This document shows, piece after piece, positions 37,505-46,375 of a stretch of 64,000 nt of DNA. Positions within the stretch are counted from its first letter, which is position 1, and every line of letters begins with the position of its first letter. The translations under genes were made by a program, and so were the position numbers. The notes beneath the pieces are model-generated. The model was not told the DNA's origin. It searched no databases and worked only from the letters and a program-made list of their open reading frames with translations. The stretch is from Undibacterium sp. 5I1 (GTDB lineage: Bacteria; Pseudomonadota; Gammaproteobacteria; Burkholderiales; Burkholderiaceae_D), in contig NZ_JAVIWI010000001.1 of assembly GCF_034314085.1 (NCBI RefSeq), forward strand, positions 1,922,001-1,986,000, in the 5' to 3' direction.

Positions 37505-38053
37505 ATGCTAATACAAATTTCCCGCTCTCCCAGGAAAGTCAAATTAGTCTTATCCCTACTTCTAGCAAGCACTCTGCAATTTTCTTTTTGCAGTCCAAGC
37601 TTCAGCGCCGACAACCCCTTCCCCGAATCCTCTACGGCTTACACCAAATTGCAAGAACTGCGTGAACGCGCATCTAGCCTGACGATTAAGGCAATGGACA
37701 TGCTTGGCATCCGCTACAAACGCGGCGGCAATACGCCAGAAAATGGTTTAGATTGCAGCGGTTTTGTGCGTTTGGTATTTAAAGACGCGCTGGGGACAGA
37801 CTTACCAAGAACCTCGAACGAGATCAGCAAAGTTGGCGAAAAAATTGACCAAAAAGATTTACAGCCCGGCGACCTAGTTTTTTACAATACGTTGCGGCGC
37901 GGCTTCTCCCATGTGGGAATTTATTTGGGCGACAACAAGTTTATTCACTCCCCCTCAGCTGGTGGTCAGGTAAGAGTAGAAAGCATGGATATAGCTTATT
38001 GGAAAAAACGCTTTAACGGCGCTAGAAGGATTAACGATGACGAAAAGAATTGA
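37505..38053 (+). CDS. NlpC/P60 family cell-wall hydrolase, exported
   Basis: The 182-residue protein has an N-terminal hydrophobic segment (KLVLSLLLASTLQFSFCS) acting as a signal peptide, possibly with a lipid-anchored cysteine in FSFCS. The catalytic domain covers residues ~55-175, with LDCSGFVRLVFKDALG (Cys nucleophile), DLVFYNTLRRGFSHVGIYLG (His) and FIHSPSAGG (third polar residue). Such enzymes cut gamma-D-Glu-mDAP links in peptidoglycan. It is transcribed alone, facing the patatin gene. Tandem 21-base repeats and a family A element follow it. Confidence 0.92.
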   Translation: MLIQISRSPRKVKLVLSLLLASTLQFSFCSPSFSADNPFPESSTAYTKLQELRERASSLTIKAMDMLGIRYKRGGNTPENGLDCSGFVRLVFKDALGTDLPRTSNEISKVGEKIDQKDLQPGDLVFYNTLRRGFSHVGIYLGDNKFIHSPSAGGQVRVESMDIAYWKKRFNGARRINDDEKN

Positions 38054-38085
38054 GCGAAATTGAGTTAATAGAACCGGCATCGCCC

Positions 38086-38134
38086 AGCATCTGGATGTTC
38101 CCGCTTAGCATCTGGATGTTCCCGCTTAGCATCT
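38086..38134 (+). repeat. 21-base tandem duplication after the NlpC gene
   Basis: Unit 1 (38086-38106) and unit 2 (38107-38127) are identical copies of AGCATCTGGATGTTCCCGC plus TT. A partial third unit (AGCATCTT) follows. Identity of the two full units suggests a recent slippage event. Confidence 0.9.
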
Positions 38135-38152
38135 TAAAATACCTCAAAAAAC

Positions 38153-38236
38153 ACATACTCCCCATCAATATCAAGAATATTGGCTCAACGTCCACGTTAT
38201 ATATGGACGAGTAAATATACCAATAGGGAGTATATA
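38153..38236 (+). repeat. 86-bp intergenic element, family A copy 5
   Basis: The left end ACATACTCCCCATCAAT mirrors the right end CCAATAGGGAGTATATA. The central stem CGTCCA-N8-TGGACG is perfect. It ends two bases before the patatin stop codon, between two convergent genes. Confidence 0.82.
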
Positions 38237-38238
38237 AA

Positions 38239-39192
38239 TCATCTATCTTGCATCATACGGATTTTTTGCTTGATATCCGTCATCATCGACATAGTTACCT
38301 TCTCACCTGCCAATATCGCCAAATTTCTACCGGCAAAATCATTACCCTTCATACTCGCCAAGTCAGGTCGGATCACTACATCTGCATTCTTTAATTCAAA
38401 CTGATTCAAACTTTGCCCCATGATGGTAAAAGTTTGTAGCAGCACATCCAGCGAACTAGAGGCAGATTGTGCATCCGGTTGCGAAGAAATATTCACAGCA
38501 ATCACAAAATCGGCTCCCATCTCGCGGGCGAACCGCACTGGGACAGGAGAAACTAAGCCACCGTCCACATATAACCTATCATTAATTCTAACTGGCTGAA
38601 ATACGCCCGGCACCGCAGAAGATGCGCGCACTGCCAAACCGGTATTCCCTCGTTGGAACAGAATAGGCAAGCCCGTATGTAAATCAGTTGCGACGGCACC
38701 AAATGGCTTTTTCAAACGTTCAATCGGCACCTGCACTACCATCTTATTCACATAGTTTTGCAAGGCATCGCCTTTGAGAACTCCGCTAGATTTGGCGAAC
38801 AAAGGTAAAGACCAATCAGAAATCGTTGCCTCATCCATATCCAAAGCCATTTTCTGCAACGCAAAACCATTGTTTCCCGCTGCATACATCGCCCCAACCA
38901 CACTACCCGCGCTGGTACCCACAATAATATCCGGGACAATCCCTTGTGATTCCAGAGCCTTGATGACGCCAATATGTGCAAAACCACGAGCCGCGCCACC
39001 ACCTAAAGCTAAACCAATGCGTATTGTTTTAGGCACTTTCAAAATTGGCGCAACTGGAATGACTGGTGCCACAGTCACAGGCGGCGAAGTCGTCACGCAT
39101 GCAGATAAGCCAATCAACAACAAACTGCTACCGAAACTTCTCACGAAACTTCTCGTATTACACAATAATTTTTTTGCAAAAAATTTAATCAT
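38239..39192 (-). CDS. Patatin-like phospholipase lipoprotein (RssA-like)
   Basis: The 317-residue protein has a signal peptide with lipobox LSAC (Cys32), then a patatin domain: oxyanion loop GGGAARG (64-70), nucleophile Ser94 in GTSAGS, and the dyad aspartate Asp210 in VDGG. These residues are complete, so it should act as a lipid acyl hydrolase attached to a membrane. The first 35 residues include a 12-base tandem duplication (RSFVRSF). It lies at the 3' end of a minus-strand group of envelope/lipid genes. Confidence 0.92.
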   Translation of the reverse strand: MIKFFAKKLLCNTRSFVRSFGSSLLLIGLSACVTTSPPVTVAPVIPVAPILKVPKTIRIGLALGGGAARGFAHIGVIKALESQGIVPDIIVGTSAGSVVGAMYAAGNNGFALQKMALDMDEATISDWSLPLFAKSSGVLKGDALQNYVNKMVVQVPIERLKKPFGAVATDLHTGLPILFQRGNTGLAVRASSAVPGVFQPVRINDRLYVDGGLVSPVPVRFAREMGADFVIAVNISSQPDAQSASSSLDVLLQTFTIMGQSLNQFELKNADVVIRPDLASMKGNDFAGRNLAILAGEKVTMSMMTDIKQKIRMMQDR

Positions 39193-39275
39193 AAACTAAT
39201 TTATCTTCTCGGCTTTAATTTAGATAGCACATCCGCAAAATAGCGAAATTGATCAAAGCAATTTGGTTTATAAAA

Positions 39276-40601
39276 CTACACTGTCATCAAACCTTCTACC
39301 CGCTTGCGAACAAAGTTGATATGGCTGCGCAAGCCGTAAAGCTCTACAGCATAAGACAGCGGGATAGAAATGCGATTGACCTTCTCTTCTATCTCATCAA
39401 GCATTTTTAATTGATCCGAGAAAACTTGCTGACGCTGATCAGGACTGACGTTATCAATCGCCTGCTCTACCATCATCAGCTGACCGTACCAGCGATATAC
39501 GCGCGAACGAATACGCCAGACATACAGCGGTGGGATAATTTTTGACAACGGCAAAATCAAGGCTCCCAGCGCGACAATCACGACCCACATACGTTCTACA
39601 AAATTGGCTAACCAAAAACTCAGATAACGCTGCAAAAATGGCGGTCCATTTTTATAGAATTTTTCCGCCTGCTCTGCCACGGGGATTTCTATGTATTTAT
39701 CAGAAGGAAATTCACCTTGCTTTTGGAACCAGCCAGCGCCACCATGAATTTTATGCGCTGCCTGTAGCAGCAAACTGATCAACGCAGGGTGCAGACTTTC
39801 ATGGGCGACTAAGGTTGCCGTTGGCGAAATTAAATGGTAATCCTTAGCTGGAATATTTTTACCCAGATCAACGATGCCACGCGGCAGTACCACATGAGAT
39901 AAAAATGGAAAACGCCGGGTATAAGCTTCCGCCTGTGCAAAATCAAAAAGCTGGATACCCGGTGTTTGCAACAACATTTGCAGCAGCGGTGAATCTGATG
40001 CCGAGCTAAATACCAGCACGTCTATAGTGCCGTCCAACAGTGCTACCGTCGCGGGTGTATCTTCCAGGCTGGACAAATGGACGTCTGTAGCTTCCATGCC
40101 ATTGACTGACAATATCTGCTTAAACAAACGCGCTACGCCAGTGCCATCTGGTCCTACATTAATGTGCTTACCTTTAAACTGATTGAGGGTGCTGATTTCT
40201 TTGGTGCCGCGATAAAAAATCCAGATCGGCTCATAAAATAAACTGCCTAAAGATACCAATCCCTTATCCAAAGCATCGGCCTCGTTAGTAGAGCCGCTTT
40301 GGACAAAACCGAGTTCTATCTCAGAGTCGGGATCGCTGATCAGTTTTAAGTTTTCCTGAGAACCTTGAGTCGCCTGGAAGCGGATTGTAATATCATTTTT
40401 CGCCAACTCGTCGGCGTACTGTTTGGCAAAGCGTTGATAAGGACTATTCTCCTGCCCTGTCGCAAAATCAATTGTGCGCGGCGGCGCTGGATCGACCAGC
40501 CAATATCCAACGCCACAAACTAGCAATACCGCCAGGATCATAGGACCAAAAGCGATCAGCAGAGCTCGGACAGAAAACAATGTGAATTTGATTTTTTGCA
40601 T
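39276..40601 (-). CDS. TAXI-family TRAP transporter solute-binding protein with membrane anchors
   Basis: The 441-residue protein has an N-terminal helix (LLIAFGPMILAVLLVCGVGYWLV), a TAXI binding domain (RTIDFATGQENSPYQRFAKQ, LGFVQSGSTNEADALD, GTGVARLFKQILSVNG) and a second membrane helix (MWVVIVALGALILPLSKIIPPLYVW). The C-terminus of about 80 residues is predicted to be cytosolic and helical. TAXI proteins normally deliver a solute to TRAP permeases. No permease gene is nearby, so this tethered form may have another role. It is the kind of orphan TAXI protein common in Burkholderiales. Confidence 0.85.
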   Translation of the reverse strand: MQKIKFTLFSVRALLIAFGPMILAVLLVCGVGYWLVDPAPPRTIDFATGQENSPYQRFAKQYADELAKNDITIRFQATQGSQENLKLISDPDSEIELGFVQSGSTNEADALDKGLVSLGSLFYEPIWIFYRGTKEISTLNQFKGKHINVGPDGTGVARLFKQILSVNGMEATDVHLSSLEDTPATVALLDGTIDVLVFSSASDSPLLQMLLQTPGIQLFDFAQAEAYTRRFPFLSHVVLPRGIVDLGKNIPAKDYHLISPTATLVAHESLHPALISLLLQAAHKIHGGAGWFQKQGEFPSDKYIEIPVAEQAEKFYKNGPPFLQRYLSFWLANFVERMWVVIVALGALILPLSKIIPPLYVWRIRSRVYRWYGQLMMVEQAIDNVSPDQRQQVFSDQLKMLDEIEEKVNRISIPLSYAVELYGLRSHINFVRKRVEGLMTV

Positions 40602-40649
40602 TGAGCGAATTGTGAAGAGAAGTCAGTACCAAATGCGGAATAATAAAAA

Positions 40650-41435
40650 TCAGGCTGGGACGTATTCCGCCTGAAAGCCATCTAAGCCTTTTAACATCGC
40701 ATCAAAAGCAGCCTCGACTTGTTGTGGCTCACCTTTGACACCCAGCTCTATATGCCTGCGTATCTGATGATTACCAACGCTGGGCAAACTAAATACTTTG
40801 ATTAAAGGGTATTGTGATTCCAACGCTTCCATCATTGGCGTTAGCGTCGATTCCATCGCATCAAATACCAAAACCGATTTTTCCGCCCTGGCGTGCTGAT
40901 GGAACAAATGTGAGTAATGCGAATCAAGTACCCACTCCAGCATTGGCCATGCCATTACAGGGAAGCCTGGTACAAAGTAATGATTTTGAATCGCAAACCC
41001 GGGAATCTTGTTATACGGATTGGGGATAATTTGTGCGCCTTGTGGAAACTCCCCCATCTTCAGACGATGCAAATTCTCTGGCAAATTCAAGTCAACCGGC
41101 TTACCAGCTTCGATCAGCATATCGGTAATTCTTTGTTCAATTAAGGTTTTTGCTTCCGGGTGTAAAACAATCGGCAAATGCAATGCTGCTGCCGCACATT
41201 GGCGGGTATGGTCATCCGGTGTAGCGCCGATACCACCTGTAACAAATACAATATCGTTACCGGCAAAAGAGCGCTCTAGCGTGGATGTGATGCGAGTGCG
41301 ATCATCGCCAATATATTCTGCCCAATCCAGTTGCAGACCACGCGCAGTTAATAGCTCAATTACTTTGGGCAAATGTTTATCCGCACGTTTGCCAGATAAA
41401 ATTTCGTCGCCAATAATGATAAGACCGATCGCCAT
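40650..41435 (-). CDS. Molybdopterin-binding / CinA N-terminal-like protein
   Basis: The 261-residue protein opens MAIGLIIIGDEILSGKRADKHLP and has DIVFVTGGIGATPDDHTRQ, the MoaB/MogA-like fold shared by CinA and related proteins. It lacks the C-terminal nicotinamide-nucleotide amidase domain of full CinA. It may be a nucleotide pyrophosphatase-like (COG1058) protein. The ATG at 41435 is chosen over 41471 because GGAG lies 7 bases upstream. The substrate is not known. Confidence 0.88.
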   Translation of the reverse strand: MAIGLIIIGDEILSGKRADKHLPKVIELLTARGLQLDWAEYIGDDRTRITSTLERSFAGNDIVFVTGGIGATPDDHTRQCAAAALHLPIVLHPEAKTLIEQRITDMLIEAGKPVDLNLPENLHRLKMGEFPQGAQIIPNPYNKIPGFAIQNHYFVPGFPVMAWPMLEWVLDSHYSHLFHQHARAEKSVLVFDAMESTLTPMMEALESQYPLIKVFSLPSVGNHQIRRHIELGVKGEPQQVEAAFDAMLKGLDGFQAEYVPA

Positions 41436-41568
41436 AATTAACTCCCAGGTTTTTGAATCTAATTCAATCAATGCGTAATTTAAATTCGCAAAATTGAATA
41501 CGCAAAATCACATTTGCAATGCGAAGCAGAATGCTGCTAAGCCGCTGGTACAGTTTTGAGTATTCTGC

Positions 41569-42399
41569 TTATTTATCTACTATTTCATCTGCTTGTGCTT
41601 TGCTACGCAACAACGCAAGTGAGTTCAAACAATAGTACTGAAACCATAGTCCACAAAACACAAAAATCAAGATATACAGGCCTATCGCCAATGCGGCCAG
41701 CATCGGCAAAAATACAATTGCCAATACGCCGCCTAACCACATCATGCTAGGTGCAGCGCCCAAAGCGCCAGCCATCGTGCCGATCATTAATAAAGGCCAG
41801 CGATGTGTACGTAACAAAGCAATACGCTCGGCTGCATCGGCGTGCTCTGATAACGCATCATAAGCCATTACGCGGTAGGTCAACCAACCCCATAAAACGG
41901 CATGTACTACCACATTGACGACCGGCACAAACAACAAAGGCAGGCAAACAAACCAGAGCAATACAAAAATTAAAAACGAGGACAAAGCGTGCCATAAGCT
42001 GCCAAATAAAGAGCCGCCGTGTCTGGCCTCCAGATGAGGATAATCACGTTTTTGTACATGGCGAGAAATCATCGGCATCGCAAATACGCCAATACAAATG
42101 AGCGTCGTCACGATCATCAGCGGCAGCAGTAGCCACATTGCCAGTAAGGGTGCTAGTACCGTCTTTAATGCTAAAGCACCGAGCACTGCGAGGAAATCAC
42201 CCGCCAGCCGAAATCCATCGTGCTGCAACAAAGATTCTTGAATAAAATCGATCAGACTTTGTAAGCCCCACCACATTAATCCGCTCCATAACAATAAGGA
42301 GACGATCAAGGGCAACAAGGTCAGCATCAACATACGAGGATGAAATTGGCCAACAAAAGCGCGCCCCATAGAGCTGCCTACATGCAGTAAGCGGCGCAT
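41569..42399 (-). CDS. EI24/CysZ-like membrane protein
   Basis: The 276-residue protein has about six hydrophobic segments (LTLLPLIVSLLLWSGLMWWGL, LKTVLAPLLAMWLLLPLMIVTTLICIGVF, WFVCLPLLFVPVVNVVVHAVLWG). It matches the EI24 domain family that includes the sulfate transporter CysZ. Its N-terminus GSSMGRAFVGQFHPRMLML is typical of betaproteobacterial members. A transport role is likely but the substrate is unknown. The ATG overlaps the upstream stop by one base (TAATG), so it is coupled to the sterol-desaturase-like gene. Confidence 0.82.
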   Translation of the reverse strand: MRRLLHVGSSMGRAFVGQFHPRMLMLTLLPLIVSLLLWSGLMWWGLQSLIDFIQESLLQHDGFRLAGDFLAVLGALALKTVLAPLLAMWLLLPLMIVTTLICIGVFAMPMISRHVQKRDYPHLEARHGGSLFGSLWHALSSFLIFVLLWFVCLPLLFVPVVNVVVHAVLWGWLTYRVMAYDALSEHADAAERIALLRTHRWPLLMIGTMAGALGAAPSMMWLGGVLAIVFLPMLAALAIGLYILIFVFCGLWFQYYCLNSLALLRSKAQADEIVDK

Positions 42400-43433
42400 T
42401 AACTTGCCTCCTTATTGAAACCAGTTTGTCGATCTGTTTGCGCGTTCATCGGTTTAGCGGTCTGATGGTCTAATCCAAATAGTCGTTTCAAACCCAGACT
42501 TTGTTGCGACCAGAAGCCACGACCATATTCTCTGCCACTTCTGCCATCTGGTGATGGCAATTGATCGCGGATGCCTGTCATAGAAAATTCCTTACTAAAT
42601 AAAGTGGTACCAAACAGCATATCCCAGATCGGGAACAGCACAGCAAAGTTGTGTCCGCCTAAGGTGCCACTCCCCTGCGACTCGTGTCCAATACCTATCG
42701 CATGGTGAGTGCGATGGTAGCGTGGCGATACCAGCAAGCGTTCGCCTATGGCGCCAAAATGCAAACGAATATTCGCGTGTTGCAAGCTCTCGACCATACG
42801 CGAGATCACAATTAGCAAAGCATATTGTCCCGGCTGCACGCCAATCGCAATCGCGATTAAACCCATATACACGTCACGAATAAAATCATCCAGCAAGTGA
42901 TTACGGTTATCGCTCCATAAGTTCATATCTCGCTGACTATGGTGCAAACTATGCAAAGCCCACCACCAATTAAACTGATGCGAGGCGCGGTGATACCAGT
43001 AGTCAAAAAAATCCAGCACCACCAGATACACTATAAAAACCAATACAGGGTAATCGACCAAACCTGGCCAGAGATTGTCAAGATTAAAAGGATTGACACC
43101 TTCTAAATGTAAGACACCAGTCAACGCATCTAGCGCTGGATCAAGCAAGACAAAGATCAGTAAAGAGAAAATACCGAGGCGATGCAAAGCGGTATAAATA
43201 AAATCATTCCAGCGAGCATTACGATCACTAAATCGATGCACAGGAATCAAAGCCTCCAGCGGACGCAAGAGCACAAATAAAATCAGTAGTTCACACACGC
43301 CAATCAAAAACCATTCAACGCCTTCAAACGCATCTTCAGTAAATTCGCCCAGCCCCATAAAAAAAATTATAGGCTGTACCAGTGTTTCAAAAATCCAGGC
43401 TTGCAGCGATGCGAATAGATCGAGGAAGTTCAT
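42399..43433 (-). CDS. Sterol desaturase / fatty-acid hydroxylase family membrane enzyme
   Basis: The 344-residue protein contains the histidine-cluster motifs of diiron membrane hydroxylases: HRASH, HSLHHSQ and HRTHHAIG, with several hydrophobic helices before and between them (LIGVCELLILFVLLRPLEALI, YPVLVFIVYLVVLDFFDYW). It probably hydroxylates or desaturates a lipid, but the substrate cannot be read from the sequence. Translational coupling to the EI24-like gene and proximity to a patatin and a deacetylase suggest envelope-lipid metabolism. Confidence 0.88.
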   Translation of the reverse strand: MNFLDLFASLQAWIFETLVQPIIFFMGLGEFTEDAFEGVEWFLIGVCELLILFVLLRPLEALIPVHRFSDRNARWNDFIYTALHRLGIFSLLIFVLLDPALDALTGVLHLEGVNPFNLDNLWPGLVDYPVLVFIVYLVVLDFFDYWYHRASHQFNWWWALHSLHHSQRDMNLWSDNRNHLLDDFIRDVYMGLIAIAIGVQPGQYALLIVISRMVESLQHANIRLHFGAIGERLLVSPRYHRTHHAIGIGHESQGSGTLGGHNFAVLFPIWDMLFGTTLFSKEFSMTGIRDQLPSPDGRSGREYGRGFWSQQSLGLKRLFGLDHQTAKPMNAQTDRQTGFNKEAS

Positions 43434-43504
43434 GAGGTGTTTTTAAAAAGGGCGAGGTTACTGTTTAACGGAATTATTGTTTTGCACTGTTAGGACTTAC
43501 TTTT

Positions 43505-44302
43505 TTATTGAGCCGCTTTATACATAAGATGTTCACGTAAAGTTGCAAAGCAATAGCCTTTGGCCTCAAGTCCTGTTAGCAGAGGCTGCAAATTTTCTGG
43601 CATCCAGGCTTGCTTACGTGACCAGATGCCCATATGCGCCATAAAAATATCACCGTCTTTGATCTGACTTAATACGCGTTGCAATAAGACCGGATTGCTC
43701 CAGGCCTCACTAGATAATTCATCGCCAGAAAATCCGGCAGGCGCCCAGCCAACATGGGCGTAACCGCAGGCTTGACCGGCGCTGAGTAAGTTCTTAGTGA
43801 GCTTGCCACCAGGCGCACGCCAATAATGATCTAGCGGGCGTCCTGTTAATTGCTGAAAACGCTGATCGACCCGTTTTAATTCATCGCAATATTGCCGCGG
43901 GGTCCAGACTAATTTTTTTCCCGCAGAATTACCAAACTGCGGTTTGACTTCTATCCGTCCATCACTCAGATCACGGACTACATAAACGTGATCAAAGGTA
44001 TGCGTACCGAAGGAATGACCGTCCTCAACCAGTTTCTTCCAAAAAGGCGCCCAACTTAGGTCAAGAGAATAATCGCCCTTAATGGTCTTTTCATTCGCTA
44101 GAAAAAACGTCGCCTTGATGTGATGCTGGCGCAGGGTATTGGCGATCAATTCTGCTTGCGACTGACTACCGGTATCAAACGTGAGATAAATCTTTGCCTT
44201 GCATGCAGCGCCATTATTAATTTCAGCAGCGCTGACCATCACTGGCAGCACACTCAATGACGAGATTAATAAAGTAATAATCTGACGGCGATAATGGATC
44301 AT
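43505..44302 (-). CDS. Polysaccharide deacetylase family protein (NodB fold), exported
   Basis: The 265-residue protein has a signal peptide (ITLLISSLSVLPVMVSAAE) and a NodB-type domain. The first motif reads T41-F-D43-T44-G instead of TFDDG, so the catalytic aspartate is kept but the second Asp, normally a metal ligand, is Thr. The other ligands H101 and H105 are present in GTHTFDH. WRAPGGKLTKN is the third motif. Activity may therefore be altered, or another residue may complete the site. I believe TFDTG forms exist in related bacteria, so this may be a subfamily rather than a broken copy. Confidence 0.87.
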   Translation of the reverse strand: MIHYRRQIITLLISSLSVLPVMVSAAEINNGAACKAKIYLTFDTGSQSQAELIANTLRQHHIKATFFLANEKTIKGDYSLDLSWAPFWKKLVEDGHSFGTHTFDHVYVVRDLSDGRIEVKPQFGNSAGKKLVWTPRQYCDELKRVDQRFQQLTGRPLDHYWRAPGGKLTKNLLSAGQACGYAHVGWAPAGFSGDELSSEAWSNPVLLQRVLSQIKDGDIFMAHMGIWSRKQAWMPENLQPLLTGLEAKGYCFATLREHLMYKAAQ

Positions 44303-44340
44303 GTATTTTGTCTCTGAGCCTGCGGTTCGTCTAAATGCAG

Positions 44341-45315
44341 CTAAACACGCGGCGCATGATCCATAAAATAAACCCCATGCGGCGACCGGCCAACTGGGAT
44401 TAGCTTGAGAACTTTTTTGGATGGCACATCAATCACAGCCACTTTCTTAATCCAGCGCAGCGTTACCCATAAGGTCTTACCGTCGGCACTCAGCTCCATA
44501 CAATCCGGGCCACCCGGCACATCAATCGTCGCTACATTTTCTAGCGATATCTGATCGATGATATTAATCGTATTGGACACGCGGTTAGATACAAACGTAT
44601 TACGTTTATCACCCAAAGCGCGGAAGTTGTGCGCCCCTGCTCCGGTCTTAATGCGTTTAATCGTTTTTTGAGCACGCCAATCAATCACCTCGACATAATC
44701 ACTCCCCATAATGCCGACTAATAAATATTTATCATCCGGCGTCATCGCAATACCTGCGGGAAGTTTGCCTACCGGCAGCGTCCATTTAACTTTTTGTGTT
44801 ATTAAATCAATAGCAGACACCTGATCGCTGCCCTGGTGAGTAATAAACACAGTCGTACTGGCAGCATCAAACGCCATGTGGCTAGGTAATTTAGCCAAGG
44901 GGACACGCTTAACCAGACTAAGATCTTTACCGTCGTATTGATAAAAGTCGACCCGGTCAAGCCGCAAAGAATTAGAGACAAACCATTTTTGGTCAGGCGA
45001 AAATCCAATTTGATAAGGATCGGCAATATCCTTCATGCGGCGCTGCACCTGGCCTGTTTTCGGGTCCAGAAAAACCAATTCATTACCAACAGCATTAGCG
45101 ACGATTACCGATTTATTGTCGGGTGTTGCCATCAAATGATGTGGCTCTTTACCGATGGCATAGGTGCTGATTTCTTTTTGGGACTCTTGATCCAGCAGGC
45201 TGACTGTGGCATCGCGGGAATTAAGCACTACAACAATGCCAGCCTCTGCTTGTGGTGCAATAACGGAGAACGAAGACAACACGAACAACAGCAAACACAA
45301 AATACGACTAAGCAT
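44341..45315 (-). CDS. Exported YVTN-type beta-propeller protein (YncE-like)
   Basis: The 324-residue protein has a signal peptide (ILCLLLFVLSSFSVIAPQAEA) and repeating blades of about 42 residues: TVSLLDQESQKEISTYAIGKEPHHL, ELVFLDPKTGQVQRRMKDIADPYQI, QVSAIDLITQKVKWTLPVGKLPAGI, YVEVIDWRAQKTIKRIKTGAGAHNF, VAVIDVPSKKVLKLIPVGRSPHGV. This is a seven-bladed propeller of the YVTN/YncE family, periplasmic. Function is not known. It heads the minus-strand gene group that continues to the deacetylase. Confidence 0.88.
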   Translation of the reverse strand: MLSRILCLLLFVLSSFSVIAPQAEAGIVVVLNSRDATVSLLDQESQKEISTYAIGKEPHHLMATPDNKSVIVANAVGNELVFLDPKTGQVQRRMKDIADPYQIGFSPDQKWFVSNSLRLDRVDFYQYDGKDLSLVKRVPLAKLPSHMAFDAASTTVFITHQGSDQVSAIDLITQKVKWTLPVGKLPAGIAMTPDDKYLLVGIMGSDYVEVIDWRAQKTIKRIKTGAGAHNFRALGDKRNTFVSNRVSNTINIIDQISLENVATIDVPGGPDCMELSADGKTLWVTLRWIKKVAVIDVPSKKVLKLIPVGRSPHGVYFMDHAPRV

Positions 45316-45677
45316 GAATTTTTACCGCTTTGCAATGTGAGGACAGATTAAAAATAATGGACACTATTTTAACCCGCCAGACCTGATGCAAGCGTTACAA
45401 GCTGTGAACTTCAAGATATTATTTCCAAAATATTAATTACAATATCCCCGTGATGTATTCAGAATGTACTCAAAATGAAATCAAAATGTAGCCATCAAGA
45501 CTTGCGTCATACTTCACCTGTTAATTATCCCGTTAATTCACCCGTTATCGTAGCGATCTATTTTGAGTAAATCCCAAGCAAATCAAAAGAAATCGACTAA
45601 AATTTCTGTTAGGGCATTGCACTGAAGAATCATTCGCTCTATTACAATTGTATCAATTTTTTTAATTAAGGAAAATC
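45316..45677. other. 362-base gap between YVTN gene and FKBP gene
   Basis: A promoter-like pair for FKBP is visible near 45617-45645. The middle contains a loose tandem repeat (CCCGTTAATTCA then CCCGTTATCG, about 45533-45553). Nothing else is recognisable. Confidence 0.5.
45617..45645 (+). promoter_or_regulatory. Sigma-70-like promoter of the FKBP gene
   Basis: TTGCAC (45617-45622) and TATTAC (45640-45645) are separated by 17 bases, the ideal spacing. AAGGAAA lies 6-7 bases before the FKBP ATG. This is a pattern match only. Confidence 0.4.
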
Positions 45678-46034
45678 ATGACCACAATCACTACCGTATC
45701 CGGCCTGCAATATGAAGACACTATCGTCGGCGAAGGCGCAGAAGCGCAAGCTGGCAATCATGTCGTCGTGCATTACACCGGCTGGCTGCAAAATCCAGAT
45801 GGCAGTGCTGGCAAAAAATTTGATTCAAGCAAAGACCGCAATGATCCGTTCTCATTCCCATTAGGTGCTGGTCATGTGATCAAAGGCTGGGACGAAGGCG
45901 TACAAGGCATGAAAATCGGCGGCACCCGTAAATTGACGATTCCAGCTGCATTGGGATACGGTCCACGCGGCGCAGGCGGCGTCATTCCAGGCAATGCAAC
46001 CTTGATTTTTGAAGTGGAATTGTTGGGCGTTTAA
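45678..46034 (+). CDS. FKBP-type peptidyl-prolyl cis-trans isomerase
   Basis: The 118-residue protein is a single FKBP domain: VVVHYTGWLQNPDGSAGKKFDSS, DPFSFPLGAGHVIKGWDEGVQGMKIGGTRKLTIPAALGYGPRGAGG, IPGNATLIFEVELLGV. All residues that shape the isomerase pocket are visible (Tyr, Phe, Asp, Trp59-like, Tyr82-like). No signal peptide, so it is cytosolic and assists proline-limited folding. It is a single-gene unit with a strong promoter-like element upstream and AAGGAAA as the ribosome-binding site. Confidence 0.96.
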   Translation: MTTITTVSGLQYEDTIVGEGAEAQAGNHVVVHYTGWLQNPDGSAGKKFDSSKDRNDPFSFPLGAGHVIKGWDEGVQGMKIGGTRKLTIPAALGYGPRGAGGVIPGNATLIFEVELLGV

Positions 46035-46261
46035 GTCGGGCGTTTTAGTCTGAGGTCTAAGCCAAGAGCTGTAGTTGGTCGTTTTAGTTAAGCGACCAGC
46101 ATTCACACTTGGATTCAACAAGGAATATCCAAAGACTCTTTAGTCGAGATACAACGCTAAGGGTAAAATTCAGCAATGCGTAGTCGTTGCGGGAATTTGC
46201 AACAACACAATGGACCTGAGTATTAGCTTTTTGAGGTTTTTTTCACGCCAAAAATTTTAAA

Positions 46262-46339
46262 AATAGGGAGTATGGCCATTAATTAGCCTGATATCGCCAT
46301 TTTAATTGGGCGATTAAAATTACTCCCTAGCAGTATATG
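46262..46339 (+). repeat. 86-bp intergenic element, family A copy 6 (compensatory stem)
   Basis: The ends are ATAGGGAGTATGGCCATTAAT and ACTCCCTAGCAGTATATG. The central stem reads ATCGCC...GGCGAT, so both sides have changed relative to the TTGTCC...GGACAA of other copies while pairing is kept. Confidence 0.75.
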
Positions 46340-46375
46340 AATACATGAGGCTGAATATGCGCCTCCATTTCTAAA

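Noticed and set aside
43486..43504. AGGACTTAC near the deacetylase 3' end, resembling the family B terminus
   Set aside because: Only nine bases match and no second end is present, so chance cannot be excluded.
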